From positions 372,001 through 436,000 of the forward strand of contig NZ_LR134263.1 in assembly GCF_900636325.1 (NCBI RefSeq): DNA of 64,000 nucleotides. Direction: 5' to 3'. How positions within the stretch are numbered: position 1 is the stretch's first letter; each line of letters begins with the position of its first letter. The DNA is from Staphylococcus delphini. Its GTDB lineage: Bacteria > Bacillota > Bacilli > Staphylococcales > Staphylococcaceae. This document shows, one piece after another, positions 27,083-36,209 of this stretch. A program made the position numbers and the translations under genes. Below the pieces are notes generated by a model. It was not told where the DNA came from. It saw only the letters and a program-made list of their open reading frames with translations, and ran no database searches.

Positions 27083-27946
27083 ATGAATGAAAAATGGTAT
27101 CACACATTACCACTCGACGATATCCAATCGATTGAACCGGTCAGCGGGGGTGATGTCAATCAAGCTTTTCGTGTCAATACGAATGATGGGTCTTACTTTT
27201 TGCTGATTCAACCCGGTCGTGAAGCGTCATTTTACGATGCAGAAGTCGCGGGCCTCGAAGCGTTTGAAGCAGCGGGTGTGACGGCACCGAGAGTGATTGA
27301 TCAAGGACAGGTCGATCATGATGCCTATTTATTACTGAGCTATTTAGATGAAGGACAAAGTGGTAGTCAAGAAGCGCTCGGAAAATTGGTTGCGCAACTA
27401 CATCACACACATGAACGAGAAGGTCGATTTGGATTTCATTTGCCTTATGAAGGTGGAGATATTCAATTCGATAATACGTGGGCAGACGATTGGCAAACCT
27501 TATTTTTAAAACAACGGATGGACCCACTTGCTGAGGTGATTCGTCAACGACAATTGTGGTCTGATTCGGATGATGCGTTATTTGAAAAAGTATATGGTTT
27601 AATGGAAGACACGTTAGCCCAACATGAGAGTGCACCGTCTTTGTTACACGGAGATTTATGGGCAGGTAATTATATGTTTTTAACAGATGGTCGTCCCGCG
27701 CTGTTTGATCCCGCACCTTTATACGGCGACCGCGAATTTGACTTAGGCGCAACGAAAGTTTTTGGTGGATTCAGTCCATCATTTTATGAAGCGTATGATG
27801 CCGCTTATCCTTTAGATGAAGGCGCGACGTTACGCATTCGCTTTTACGAGTTGTATTTGTTGCTTGTCCATTTGGTTAAATTTGGTACGATGTATTTAGG
27901 TAGTGTCAGAACAACGATGGAGGAAATTGTAGATGAAGCAAATTAA
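27083..27946 (+). CDS. Fructosamine kinase family protein
   Basis: 287 residues from ATG 27083 after AAAAGGGG. Aminoglycoside-phosphotransferase-like fold with LLHGDLWAGNYMF (catalytic loop) and LFDPAPLYGDREFDLG (metal-binding aspartate). Members phosphorylate protein-bound ketosamines and so start deglycation. It overlaps the next gene by 14 bases, implying co-translation. Confidence 0.88.
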   Translation: MNEKWYHTLPLDDIQSIEPVSGGDVNQAFRVNTNDGSYFLLIQPGREASFYDAEVAGLEAFEAAGVTAPRVIDQGQVDHDAYLLLSYLDEGQSGSQEALGKLVAQLHHTHEREGRFGFHLPYEGGDIQFDNTWADDWQTLFLKQRMDPLAEVIRQRQLWSDSDDALFEKVYGLMEDTLAQHESAPSLLHGDLWAGNYMFLTDGRPALFDPAPLYGDREFDLGATKVFGGFSPSFYEAYDAAYPLDEGATLRIRFYELYLLLVHLVKFGTMYLGSVRTTMEEIVDEAN

Positions 27947-28385
27947 TCGATTGATGCCAGTTTTGTGGGGCGTTTCTATAGTCATATTAGCTCTATTTTA
28001 TGCGCAACTTCCTGAGCGAGTGGGCACACATTTGAATTTAAATGGCGAAGTAGACGCTTGGGGTTCGAAAAGTCATTTGTGGATTGTACCGATAATATTT
28101 TTGGTTATCTGGGCTTTTCTATCTCTGTTGCTACACTATGCGCCAATATGGGAACACACTATTCAAGGGAAAGCCGTTGAAAAAAGTCAGTCACAACGTC
28201 GAGATGTTTTGTTCATTTTAGTTATCGTACAGTTGACGGTGTGGGTGCTTTACATGGTGTATCTGATTGGTACGATAAATGGCAAAGAAGGGATACCGTT
28301 TTGGCTCATGTGGCTCGCGTATCTCGTCATCGGATTGACACTCATCACACGCATCGTCCATGTGTTTAAACGAAATCAAGCATAA
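27933..28385 (+). CDS. DUF1648 membrane protein
   Basis: 150 residues with four membrane spans. The LPERVGTHLNLNGEVDAWGSK loop between spans 1 and 2 is the DUF1648 signature found in SdpI-like and other small Gram-positive membrane proteins. The function is not known. It lies in one transcript with the fructosamine kinase. Confidence 0.8.
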   Translation: MKQINRLMPVLWGVSIVILALFYAQLPERVGTHLNLNGEVDAWGSKSHLWIVPIIFLVIWAFLSLLLHYAPIWEHTIQGKAVEKSQSQRRDVLFILVIVQLTVWVLYMVYLIGTINGKEGIPFWLMWLAYLVIGLTLITRIVHVFKRNQA

Positions 28386-28391
28386 TAAAGT

Positions 28392-28433
28392 TAAGAAAAG
28401 AGGCTGAGAATTTAAGTTCCCAGCCTCTTACTT
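28392..28433. terminator. Terminator after the DUF1648 gene
   Basis: AAGAGGCTGAGAA/TTCCCAGCCTCTT with flanking A and T runs, usable in both directions. Confidence 0.85.
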
Positions 28434-28447
28434 TTTAATTTGATGTA

Positions 28448-29050
28448 TTATGCAGCGACTACGGTCAATACGACACATATGATGAACATCACAGTGCCTA
28501 ATATCCAAGACCACTTAGCAGACAAATGCCCGTTGGAATGAAGCATAACCGCGAATAGCCAACCGCCTAACACATTGGTTAAACTCAATGCACTTAATCG
28601 TGTGTTTCCGGGTGCGAAAATATTAAGTGAATCAATTTTGACTGTTGCCATATCTAAATGGAATAACACTTGAATGGCACTGATAATAATCGTGGCACAT
28701 AATACCGTGTTATAGTAACGTAATACACCACCGAATATCCCTTTTTTAGAGAGGGTTTTCTTGAAAATCTTATAAATGATCAGTGTGATGAGGAAAGTGA
28801 TACCGACAAAAATAATGCTCCCGATGATGACCCCAATGATGCCGAGCACCATGACAATAGGTGAGGCTTGTTGTGCTTGTGCATCCGTTAACCCTTGTTT
28901 AGTGAGCTCTTGGGTGTAATCTACTGTGAAAGCAGCGAGTGCAGCTTGGACAATAATTAAAACTAAAAACAATAAAATTTTCTTCCATAAATGAGGGTGT
29001 GTTCTATCTCTGTTAAAAGCTTCTATATATAACGGTTTCGAAAATGTCAT
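28448..29050 (-). CDS. Yip1-family membrane protein (copy 1)
   Basis: 200 residues from ATG 29050; GGGAGGC sits 7 bases upstream, inside the longer reading, which is therefore rejected. Five membrane spans after a hydrophilic N-terminus with LWKKILLF. The segment VKIDSLNIFAPGNTRLSALSL closely parallels the next gene's ITSLNIFLPGNMYLAAFDV, so the two are divergently transcribed paralogues. Function unknown. Confidence 0.7.
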   Translation of the reverse strand: MTFSKPLYIEAFNRDRTHPHLWKKILLFLVLIIVQAALAAFTVDYTQELTKQGLTDAQAQQASPIVMVLGIIGVIIGSIIFVGITFLITLIIYKIFKKTLSKKGIFGGVLRYYNTVLCATIIISAIQVLFHLDMATVKIDSLNIFAPGNTRLSALSLTNVLGGWLFAVMLHSNGHLSAKWSWILGTVMFIICVVLTVVAA

Positions 29051-29227
29051 AAATCTGCCTCCCATAAAAGTATTAAAAATAGTATAGCATTAAATAATAT
29101 AATTTTATACTTTAATCACGATATTTGTGTAAGCTTTTGTCATATTTTAGAATTTTTACTTGAAATATAAAAAAGCCTCTAACAATGTGATAATATTAAG
29201 ATAATCTTTTTGAGGAGGCAAACAAAG

Positions 29228-29869
29228 TTGGTCAAGACAAATCTACCTCTATTCCAACATTTTGAAGACTTACGCAACCATCCCACTTGGAAGGTGAAAG
29301 CAGTATTGATGATGGTTGTCACACTCATTCATGCGTTTTTGTTAAAAATTGACACGGATAATACAACACTGTTAGAAGGCTTTGGTTATTCAAAAGAAGA
29401 TATTGAAGAGTTCCATCAAATTCATTGGTTCGCTGATACGATGAGTAGTTTGATGGGGGTATTGATTAGTTTTTTGTTTACATTTGTTGTATTTATGATG
29501 TTTTCTAAACTGTTGCATTCCGATGTTTCGGCCCAAACGATATTATCTGCCTCGTTCAGTCATTCGCTTATTGTGACGTCGGTTGCTTTAGTATTTGTAT
29601 GTATTCAACTGATCTTTCATTTACCATTTCCTACATATAACATCACAAGCCTGAATATTTTTCTACCTGGGAATATGTACCTAGCTGCTTTTGATGTACA
29701 AACGATATTCAAAGGCTATGTGACATTTATCGTTTATTATGCGACAAGTCGTTTGTCTTTGCGTGAATCTTTAGCTTTAGGTTTGTTAACCATCGCATTA
29801 ACGATATTACTTGCGTTAGGTTCAGCGGCTTTAGAAGACACGATCCTCAGCTTGGCTGGAGAATTGTAA
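29228..29869 (+). CDS. Yip1-family membrane protein (copy 2)
   Basis: 213 residues starting at TTG 29228, chosen because GAGGAGG lies 9 bases upstream and no ATG is available. Five membrane spans and the SLNIFLPGN motif shared with the divergent neighbour. Function unknown. Confidence 0.65.
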   Translation: MVKTNLPLFQHFEDLRNHPTWKVKAVLMMVVTLIHAFLLKIDTDNTTLLEGFGYSKEDIEEFHQIHWFADTMSSLMGVLISFLFTFVVFMMFSKLLHSDVSAQTILSASFSHSLIVTSVALVFVCIQLIFHLPFPTYNITSLNIFLPGNMYLAAFDVQTIFKGYVTFIVYYATSRLSLRESLALGLLTIALTILLALGSAALEDTILSLAGEL

Positions 29870-29975
29870 ACGGTCTGCTATATATAAAAATTTATTGATT
29901 TATTAAAGAAAATTTATCCTTCTTAATGGTATAATACAACCAAAGTATCTTATGCCATTAAGGAGGATTTTTATT

Positions 29976-31028
29976 TTGAAGAAAAAAACTTTGATTGTGT
30001 CATCAGTGATTGGCATTATCTTACTTGTAGGAATAGCGTTTTTAGTGAAAACATTTGGTGATGTCGGAGGCCAAAAAAATGAAGATGCTTACGATACATA
30101 TACTGTAAAAACTGAAAAACCGCTACGTGTGACGGGGAAGGTCTCTCCGGAAACGATTAAAACATATTTAAATAATGCACAACTGGGGAATTTTTTAAAT
30201 GTTCAAGTGAAAGATGGACAAACCGTCACTCAAGGCACGCCATTATTGAATTATGATATTGACCCAACGCAACGCCAAAAGTTAGTCAAACAATTGACGG
30301 ACGCGCAACAAAGTGGAGACCAACAAGCGATTAACCAGGCTTGGAAACAACTGAATCGTTATGACGGACAAGTGTATAACAGTGTGAATGCGACATTTAA
30401 CGGAACAGTATCTTTCGTTGATAACGGTCAGGTCGGTGAAGGTGAACCGATTTTGAAATTAATTGCGAATGAGTTAGAAATTCAGTCAACGATTTCGGAA
30501 TTTGATTTAGAGAAAATTAAAGTCGGCGATACGGTCAATATTAAAGTGACAAGTACCGGCAAAAAAGGTAAAGGGAAAATTACGCACATTTCACAACTTC
30601 CGACGAGCTATCAACAAGATGCTAAAGGAGAAGCTGCTGGTAGTGCACCCGTTGCAGGTGAAGCGAGTGAAGGCGCTGATTCATTAACAACGAATAATCC
30701 TGTACAATCACATCCAACAGGTGAAAGCGATAAAGAAACGTCAAAATATAAAATTACTATTGGTGAACTTGATCTTGATGCGCGTAACGGTTATTCCATA
30801 GAGGCGACGATTCCGTTAGAGACACTCAAAATTCCAAAATCTGTGCTAACGAAAGATCATCATGTGTATGTTGTGGATCAATCTGGTGTAGCACATCGTA
30901 CAAAAATTACGTATGACGAAAAGAATGGCGAATTAATCGTGAAAAAAGGTGTTAAAAAAGGCGATCGTATCATCAACCATCCTGACGCTAAAATTAAAGA
31001 TGGTGAGAAAGTTGAGGTGGCCAAATGA
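29976..31028 (+). CDS. Efflux periplasmic-adaptor-type protein (MacA/YknX-like)
   Basis: 350 residues from TTG 29976 behind AAGGAGG. One N-terminal membrane anchor, then the HlyD/RND-adaptor order: biotinyl-lipoyl half motifs (NVQVKDGQTVTQGTPLLNYD, NGTVSFVDNGQVGEGEPI), a short helical hairpin, a beta barrel, and a C-terminal GELIVKKGVKKGDRII. A low-complexity Gly/Ala/Ser insert occupies about residues 220-255. Works with the following ATPase and permease. Confidence 0.85.
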   Translation: MKKKTLIVSSVIGIILLVGIAFLVKTFGDVGGQKNEDAYDTYTVKTEKPLRVTGKVSPETIKTYLNNAQLGNFLNVQVKDGQTVTQGTPLLNYDIDPTQRQKLVKQLTDAQQSGDQQAINQAWKQLNRYDGQVYNSVNATFNGTVSFVDNGQVGEGEPILKLIANELEIQSTISEFDLEKIKVGDTVNIKVTSTGKKGKGKITHISQLPTSYQQDAKGEAAGSAPVAGEASEGADSLTTNNPVQSHPTGESDKETSKYKITIGELDLDARNGYSIEATIPLETLKIPKSVLTKDHHVYVVDQSGVAHRTKITYDEKNGELIVKKGVKKGDRIINHPDAKIKDGEKVEVAK

Positions 31029-31720
31029 TTGAACTGAAGGGGATCAATCGTCATTTTAAAAATGGGAACGAAACCAATCACATTTTAAAAGATATCGAGT
31101 TGCGGATTGAACAAGGTGAATTTGTCGCAATTATGGGCCCTTCAGGATCAGGTAAAAGTACACTTATCAATATTTTAGGTTTTATCGATCGCGGTTATAA
31201 AGGCGACTATTTGTTTAACGGTGAGAATTACCAAAAAACGTCAGATAATGAATTGGCAGCGATTCGTAACCGGACAGTAGGGTTTGTATTTCAAAACTTT
31301 AAACTCATACAAAACAACACGATTTTAGAAAATGTCAGTGTGCCGTTATTGTATGCGGGAATGCGACCAGCTGAACGCAATCAACGTGTGTTGGATATTT
31401 TACACCGTGTCGGATTGTATGATAAAGAAAATTTAGTGCCCAACAAATTATCAGGCGGGCAACAGCAGCGTGTGGCGATTGCTAGAGCGATTGTGAACCG
31501 TCCACGATTTATTATTGCGGATGAGCCAACTGGGGCACTCGATTCGAAAACGTCTGAAGATATTATGGCGTTGTTTATGGAGTTGAATCAAGAGCAAGGC
31601 ACAACGATGATTGTCGTGACGCATGATCCAAAAGTCGCTGCACAAGCGGATCGTGTCATTCACATTTTGGATGGCCGAGTTCAAAGAGAAGAGGTGCTGT
31701 CGCATGGCGTACATCGCTAA
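31025..31720 (+). CDS. MacB-type ABC transporter ATPase
   Basis: 231 residues; ATGA overlap with the adaptor gene. Walker A GPSGSGKST, Q-loop FVFQNFKL, signature LSGGQQQRVAIARA, Walker B FIIADEPTGALDS, H-loop VVTHD: the LolD/MacB/FtsE subfamily. Energises mechanotransmission-type export. Confidence 0.9.
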   Translation: MIELKGINRHFKNGNETNHILKDIELRIEQGEFVAIMGPSGSGKSTLINILGFIDRGYKGDYLFNGENYQKTSDNELAAIRNRTVGFVFQNFKLIQNNTILENVSVPLLYAGMRPAERNQRVLDILHRVGLYDKENLVPNKLSGGQQQRVAIARAIVNRPRFIIADEPTGALDSKTSEDIMALFMELNQEQGTTMIVVTHDPKVAAQADRVIHILDGRVQREEVLSHGVHR

Positions 31721-32879
31721 TATTATCCACGTTTCATTACGTTCGATTATGAAAAATAAACGCCGTAATATTTTTACGATGATAGGGATTATTATTGGGA
31801 TTGCGGCCGTTATTACGATTATGTCATTAGGTAATGGTTTTAAAAAGACAGCCGACGAACAGTTCAGTGATGCAGGTGCGTCGAAAGATAGTGCTTTGGT
31901 CAGCTTTTTACCGAACAACTTTGATACAGTGAAGGAACCGCCTTTTACGACTGAGGATATTGAGATTGCACGCCAAGTCGAAGGGGTACAAGATGCGAGT
32001 ATTAAAGAAGATGATACACTTGGCTTAACGGCTGAAGCGCGCACCGTGAAAAAGAAAGCGGATGTGGCCGTCGTTAAAAGTGAAACTGTCACGGAACCAG
32101 ACGAAGGGGAAGGTTTTAGTAAAGAAGACAATGCATTGAAACAACGTGTTGCAACGGTGTCTTCGGAAGTGGCAGAAACATTGTTTAAAGGCGATGCAGT
32201 TGGTCAAACACTGTATATTGACGATATTGGTTTTGAAGTTGTCGGTGTGAAAGAAAAGGCACAGGTTCCGAATGCTGTGCAAATTCCGACAAAGACAGTT
32301 GAAGCGGACTTACCTAACTTAAAATCTGACTATCCACAAATGATGTTAAAAGTCGGTGAAGATGCGGACAAAAAAGAAATTGCGACAAAAGTTGCGGATC
32401 AATTGAATCAGCGCGGTTCAGCAGTTTCACAAGGAAGTTATGAATATGCAGATACTGAAGCGTTGATGAAGAGTATCGGTAAAATCTTTGACTCCATTAC
32501 GTACTTTGTCGCAGCGGTGGCGGGGATTTCACTTTTCATTGCAGGTATCGGTGTGATGAACGTGATGTATATTTCGGTGGCAGAACGTACCGAAGAGATT
32601 GCCATTCGCCGTGCATTCGGGGCAAAAGCGAGAGACATTGAGTTTCAGTTTTTAATCGAAAGTGTCGTGCTTTGTTTAATTGGTGGGATTATCGGTTTAA
32701 TCATCGGTATTTTGATTGCGAAACTTGTCGATGTGGTGACACCTGAATATATTCAAAGTGCAGTGAGTTTAGGTTCGATTATTTTAGCAGTCGGTGTGTC
32801 AACTTTGATTGGGATTGTGTTTGGTTGGATACCCGCACGTGCCGCAGCGAAGAAAGAGTTGATTGATATTATTAAGTAA
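31704..32879 (+). CDS. MacB/FtsX-type ABC transporter permease
   Basis: 391 residues from ATG 31704, overlapping the ATPase gene by 17 bases. N-terminal span (NIFTMIGIIIGIAAVITIMSLG), large extracellular MacB-PCD domain, then three C-terminal spans of the FtsX domain, with ERTEEIAIRRAFGAKARDIEFQFL as the coupling helix. A complete MacAB-like tripartite pump or YknXYZ-like peptide-resistance exporter. Confidence 0.9.
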   Translation: MAYIANIIHVSLRSIMKNKRRNIFTMIGIIIGIAAVITIMSLGNGFKKTADEQFSDAGASKDSALVSFLPNNFDTVKEPPFTTEDIEIARQVEGVQDASIKEDDTLGLTAEARTVKKKADVAVVKSETVTEPDEGEGFSKEDNALKQRVATVSSEVAETLFKGDAVGQTLYIDDIGFEVVGVKEKAQVPNAVQIPTKTVEADLPNLKSDYPQMMLKVGEDADKKEIATKVADQLNQRGSAVSQGSYEYADTEALMKSIGKIFDSITYFVAAVAGISLFIAGIGVMNVMYISVAERTEEIAIRRAFGAKARDIEFQFLIESVVLCLIGGIIGLIIGILIAKLVDVVTPEYIQSAVSLGSIILAVGVSTLIGIVFGWIPARAAAKKELIDIIK

Positions 32880-32942
32880 TCCCGCATTTTGATGATGCTG
32901 AAATGTTCGTTACGAAAGACATTGCAAATAAAAATCAATATA

Positions 32943-33083
32943 GACTGCTGAACGCCCCCTCGCGTTCCCAGGGGACTTGCCTCAACTAAATTTGGCTAGA
33001 TTCAAGTATACACTTGAAGGAAGCCAAATTGGATTTTCGGCTACGTCTGATCCCTCGGGAGTCTCGGGGGCGTTTTTGCAGTC
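32943..33083. repeat. Long imperfect palindromic intergenic repeat
   Basis: About 141 bases. The outer arms GACTGC-AACGCCCCC and GGGGGCG-GCAGTC are complementary; inside them AATTTGGCT pairs with AGCCAAATT around a central AAGTATACACTT. The left arm contains CGCGTTCCCAGGGG and CTCAACTAA, which recur in the repeats at 33160 and 1310. The transcript could fold into one long cruciform-like stem and may double as terminator of the efflux operon. Confidence 0.7.
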
Positions 33084-33159
33084 ATATTGCTACTTTCGAA
33101 TGTATAGATTTCAGCATCATCGTCGTGTGATGGGGGAGAAAGCAAAAGAGAGTAAGAGT

Positions 33160-33336
33160 GGGGCTTCGCGTTCCTAGGCGCCTCGTTTCAACTAACCAAC
33201 GCTTGATTTTACAGTAGCAGAGGTGGAAGCGTTGGTGGATTTCTGTACTGCTCCCAGAATCCAATTCGGCATCAATCAAGTGTTCATTTCAATCAAGCCA
33301 AATTGAGTTGAAGGACCAGCCCCTAGGAAGAAGCCA
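33160..33336. repeat. Second palindromic intergenic repeat
   Basis: Arms GGGGCTTCGCGTTCCTAGG and CCTAGGAAGAAGCC bracket about 177 bases with further internal complementarity (CAACTAACCAACGCTTG against TCAAGCC...GTTG). It is of the same family as 32943-33083. It abuts a remnant of an IS1182-type left end at 33336-33432. Confidence 0.65.
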
Positions 33337-33432
33337 TGAAGGCAATCAAAAGCTACAAATCATACAGAGGGCAAGTTAAACAAAATACCGTATCAATAGC
33401 ATCAAAAATTTTTTTGTGTCCCATCTACCTCA
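33336..33432 (-). mobile_element. IS1182-type element end, inverted remnant
   Basis: Read on the minus strand, this is nearly the same as 50310-50420: a GATGGGACA start, AAATTTTTGATGCTATTGATAC, then AACTTGCCCTC and GCCTTCATGGCTTC. About 100 bases of an IS end without any transposase, next to the palindromic repeat. Nothing else is visible between here and 33561. Confidence 0.55.
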
Positions 33433-33561
33433 TTTATGATGAATGGGTATGCGATTTGTGTTTCTAGTCTATCTTCAATGGTTACATGTTCATGAGCATT
33501 TTAGAAAGGCTAATCATTGAATTGAATCTACTATTAAAAATGCTGTATACGTCATATTTGA

Positions 33562-33630
33562 TTAAAATTTGAAAATCGTTTTAATGACGTTGAAAATGGA
33601 TAATAAGAGTTCTAATGGTGTTCCTGCCAT
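33562..33630 (-). CDS. 22-residue PSM-like amphipathic peptide (cassette 1)
   Basis: ATG at 33630, 9 bases after AAGGAGG, which itself overlaps the lipase stop codon; the gap to the lipase is 14 bases. The product begins MAGTPLELLLSIF and ends in an aromatic/basic KTIFKF tail. Length, lack of a signal peptide and a facially amphipathic helix match the alpha-type phenol-soluble modulins and delta-toxin of staphylococci, which lyse membranes and act as surfactants. The near-identical peptide after lipase 2 supports selection for coding. PSM function is inferred. Confidence 0.7.
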   Translation of the reverse strand: MAGTPLELLLSIFNVIKTIFKF

Positions 33631-33644
33631 TGTTCTCAACCTCC

Positions 33645-35735
33645 TTATGCTGTTTGAGCCTCTGATTTGACTAAGTCTTCCGCGAGTTTGTGCCAGAAGT
33701 CTTTCAGTTCGTCTTGTGAATGTGCGGTATCGTTTGTATCTTGACCCACAAAGTCGACATGGTCCCAACCGTGTTGTACAGGCATCACTTGCCATACACC
33801 TTTTTTCACTTCATCTGTAGCATCGACCCATGCTTGGTTATATGGATGTTGTGATGAAACGACTGACACGAGACCATCATTTTCACGCCATTCTTTTTCA
33901 GCAGCTTTACCGATGACATTAGCTGTGAGAGCGAATGGGAAAAACAGGTTGTAATCAGCTTTTTGTTTACCTGATAGTGATGGATGTGTGGCTTCACCTG
34001 TATATGTTTTATAGACGATATTTGGATTGAGTGAAGTCTTTTTGTTCAATTTTGATGCGCCTTCACGTGTTAAATCATAGAATCCGTTATCTTCTGTGCG
34101 CCACAATTGGTCATTATTTGCAACGCGATCAAAGTAATCATCCAATGACTCGCCTTCTTTACGCTGTAGACCCCATTGATTTAAGCCAAAGTCCACGCGT
34201 GCTTTATTTTTAGCAAGGACTTGTGCGACATCGAAAACGACTTGACGTACAATCGGCTCATTACCGAGTTGATCTGACGCGTGTGTCCCATTATGTGGTG
34301 TGCCGAGTGTTGTAATAGAAGACACCATGTTGTCGTTATTACCAGTGAACAGTGGAGAAATGTCGCCACCGTGTTCTTTTTGGTAGGCAATTTCTTCAGG
34401 ATTTCCATTGCGTAACAGTTCTTCTAATTGGCGAATCGTTTGTCCACCCATGCTGTGACCGACGAGATGAACTTTTTGACCTGGCTTCCAATCTTTGTAA
34501 ACACCTTCATATGTTTTACCATAACGTGAATGGCCGTATTTTGCGGCGTGTGCTGCACCGTAATCCACAGTACCGCCTTTAATGTAGTAATAAAGTTCTA
34601 CTGCACGGTCATAGTTACTACCGAATGCACTAATGCTTGCTTCATATGTGTTATAACCGTTTTCTTCCAAGTCTTGTCTAATGTTCAGTTTCTCTCCGCC
34701 CCAATAGTGAGATAAGACAGAAGGATTTAAATTGTCTGTAAAGCCATTAAAACCGTGTACTAAAATGATAGGATCGCCATTTTTATAGAAGCCTTGTTTC
34801 GCTTTTTTATCTGCTTGTGACTTCACTTGCTCAGCTTGACGTTGTTGATTTTGTGGTTGTGTCGTCGCTACATTGGCTGTCGTTAATGTTTTCACATCAT
34901 CTTTTGTAGGTTTTGGTGCTTTTGTATTCACGAGCGCATTTTTGTCCACGCTTTTCGTTGTCACTGTTTGAGGCGCGACTTGTGCGTTGAATGTTTTTGT
35001 GTTATTGTCAGATTGTTCTGTCAATTTGTGACGTTGATATGTTTCGTCAGCAGATAAATCCATTGTGGTAGGTACATGATTTTCGCCAGATGTTAACTGT
35101 TGCTTCTGTGACTGAGTGGATTCGTTTCTAGATACAGTCTCTTCTGTTTGTTGTGCACTGTTTTCACTATTTTGAACTGTATTTAGCGCGTCTTTTTGTG
35201 CGTCATTATCCGCTTGTGCATCGGAATCAGCAATTGTGTCTGCTTTTGATGGTGATTGTTCCGAAGCTTCTTTCAAATCAGCAGTTTCATTAGGTGCTTC
35301 TGCTACTGATTTGGATGATGGTGCTTGATCTGTTTCAGAAACCGTGTCATCTTGCAATTTGTTGTTATGTAAGTCTTTTGTTTCAGTTGATGGTGCATCA
35401 GAAGGTGTTACTGAAGCTGACGGTACGGATGTGTCTTTTGTTGTTTTCTCGGGTGTTGGTGTCGCTGCTTCTGTAGCTTGAGGAGAAGCGGGTGTATCTT
35501 CTTGCGTGCGATTTGTTTCAGCAGTCGCTTTTGCTTGCGTAGCATCTTTGGTCACGGGCGCTTCTTGATTGGTCGCTTGTTCAGTCGACTTTTGTTCTGA
35601 TGAAGCGGTCGTTGATTCTGTATCAGCTAAAGCAGGTGCGTGAGATAAACCTATGAAAAATAAAGATGCGATAACGACTGATGAGGCACCGCTTTTAAAT
35701 TTACGAATACTAAAAAGTTGTTTTTGATCTTTCAT
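33645..35735 (-). CDS. geh: Secreted YSIRK-type triacylglycerol lipase with long propeptide
   Basis: 696 residues. The N-terminus reads FSIRKFKSGASSVVIASLFF, the YSIRK/GS signal, with cleavage after ALA near residue 37. Residues ~38-300 are a Ser/Thr/Gln/Ala-rich propeptide. The lipase domain starts near residue 310: DPIILVHGFNGF (oxyanion region), the nucleophile Ser428 in GHSMGGQ, the acid in the WRENDGLV segment and His in PVQHGWDHVDF. Secreted lipases of this family hydrolyse host triglycerides after propeptide removal. It lies between two tiny peptide genes in one operon. Confidence 0.92.
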   Translation of the reverse strand: MKDQKQLFSIRKFKSGASSVVIASLFFIGLSHAPALADTESTTASSEQKSTEQATNQEAPVTKDATQAKATAETNRTQEDTPASPQATEAATPTPEKTTKDTSVPSASVTPSDAPSTETKDLHNNKLQDDTVSETDQAPSSKSVAEAPNETADLKEASEQSPSKADTIADSDAQADNDAQKDALNTVQNSENSAQQTEETVSRNESTQSQKQQLTSGENHVPTTMDLSADETYQRHKLTEQSDNNTKTFNAQVAPQTVTTKSVDKNALVNTKAPKPTKDDVKTLTTANVATTQPQNQQRQAEQVKSQADKKAKQGFYKNGDPIILVHGFNGFTDNLNPSVLSHYWGGEKLNIRQDLEENGYNTYEASISAFGSNYDRAVELYYYIKGGTVDYGAAHAAKYGHSRYGKTYEGVYKDWKPGQKVHLVGHSMGGQTIRQLEELLRNGNPEEIAYQKEHGGDISPLFTGNNDNMVSSITTLGTPHNGTHASDQLGNEPIVRQVVFDVAQVLAKNKARVDFGLNQWGLQRKEGESLDDYFDRVANNDQLWRTEDNGFYDLTREGASKLNKKTSLNPNIVYKTYTGEATHPSLSGKQKADYNLFFPFALTANVIGKAAEKEWRENDGLVSVVSSQHPYNQAWVDATDEVKKGVWQVMPVQHGWDHVDFVGQDTNDTAHSQDELKDFWHKLAEDLVKSEAQTA

Positions 35736-35774
35736 TTTTCCACCTCTTTGTTTATTAAATTAAATGGATATTGA

Positions 35775-35840
35775 TCAAACAAAAATGTTAATCAGTAGAC
35801 GTGGTAAGAAACCGAATATTTTAGCTAAAATAGCAGACAT
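35775..35840 (-). CDS. 21-residue amphipathic peptide upstream of lipase 1
   Basis: ATG at 35840, about 8 bases after AAAGGGGG; begins MSAILAKIFGFLPRLL and stops at TGA. It is followed by the lipase gene about 40 bases later. The counterpart upstream of lipase 2 differs at only three of 21 positions, all conservative or small residues. Short, cationic, hydrophobic with a central Pro. It could be a PSM, a signal-less membrane peptide or a type I toxin-like peptide. Confidence 0.6.
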   Translation of the reverse strand: MSAILAKIFGFLPRLLINIFV

Positions 35841-35907
35841 TAGTTTTCCCCCTTTATTTTGAAAACCAAGAAATATAATTTGCAAAGGCTTTCATTAATT
35901 TAGTGAA

Positions 35908-35936
35908 AGGATACAATAATTTTAAAAAATTGTCAA
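35908..35936 (-). promoter_or_regulatory. SigA-type promoter of cassette 1
   Basis: On the minus strand, TTGACA, 17-base spacer, TATCCT. The same promoter block of about 50 bases (ending in CAATAATTTTAAAAAATTG on the plus strand) precedes cassette 2. It is placed to drive peptide, lipase and distal peptide together. Confidence 0.75.
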
Positions 35937-36067
35937 AACGATTAATTCAAAAATTGATTTTTTATTTTTTTGCTTTAAATGCACTGAGATGTGAATTTGA
36001 AGGGAAATGAGGCGTTAATTTTGATGTTCGATATGAAGCCTAAAATTTTTTGAAGCAAAACAAGGGA

Positions 36068-36106
36068 GAGGGGCTAGGACATGATGGAATATCCCCAGCC
36101 TCAATC
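36068..36106 (-). terminator. Terminator of lipase cassette 2
   Basis: On the minus strand GAGGCTGGGGA faces TCCTAGCCCCTC across a 12-base loop. It lies about 20 bases beyond the second distal peptide gene. Confidence 0.6.
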
Positions 36107-36127
36107 CATGCATAGGTATTTGACTGA

Positions 36128-36196
36128 TCAAAATTTGAAAATATTTCTTAATAACTTAAAAATTGAAAGTAAAAGTTCTAAAGGTGTACCTGCCAT
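36128..36196 (-). CDS. 22-residue PSM-like amphipathic peptide (cassette 2)
   Basis: ATG at 36196, 13 bases after the lipase 2 stop, with GGAGGTGG as ribosome site. Begins MAGTPLELLLSIFKLL and ends NIFKF. The first 13 residues are identical to the cassette 1 peptide and the rest keeps the amphipathic pattern. Same reasoning as for its paralogue. Confidence 0.7.
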   Translation of the reverse strand: MAGTPLELLLSIFKLLRNIFKF

Positions 36197-36209
36197 CTAC
36201 ACCACCTCC

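Noticed and set aside
27174-27752. 192-codon minus-strand frame opposite the fructosamine kinase
   Set aside because: The plus-strand gene has clear kinase motifs; the antisense product has none.
31451-32131. 226-codon minus-strand frame opposite the MacB genes
   Set aside because: Antisense to two motif-rich transporter genes; composition is low-complexity.
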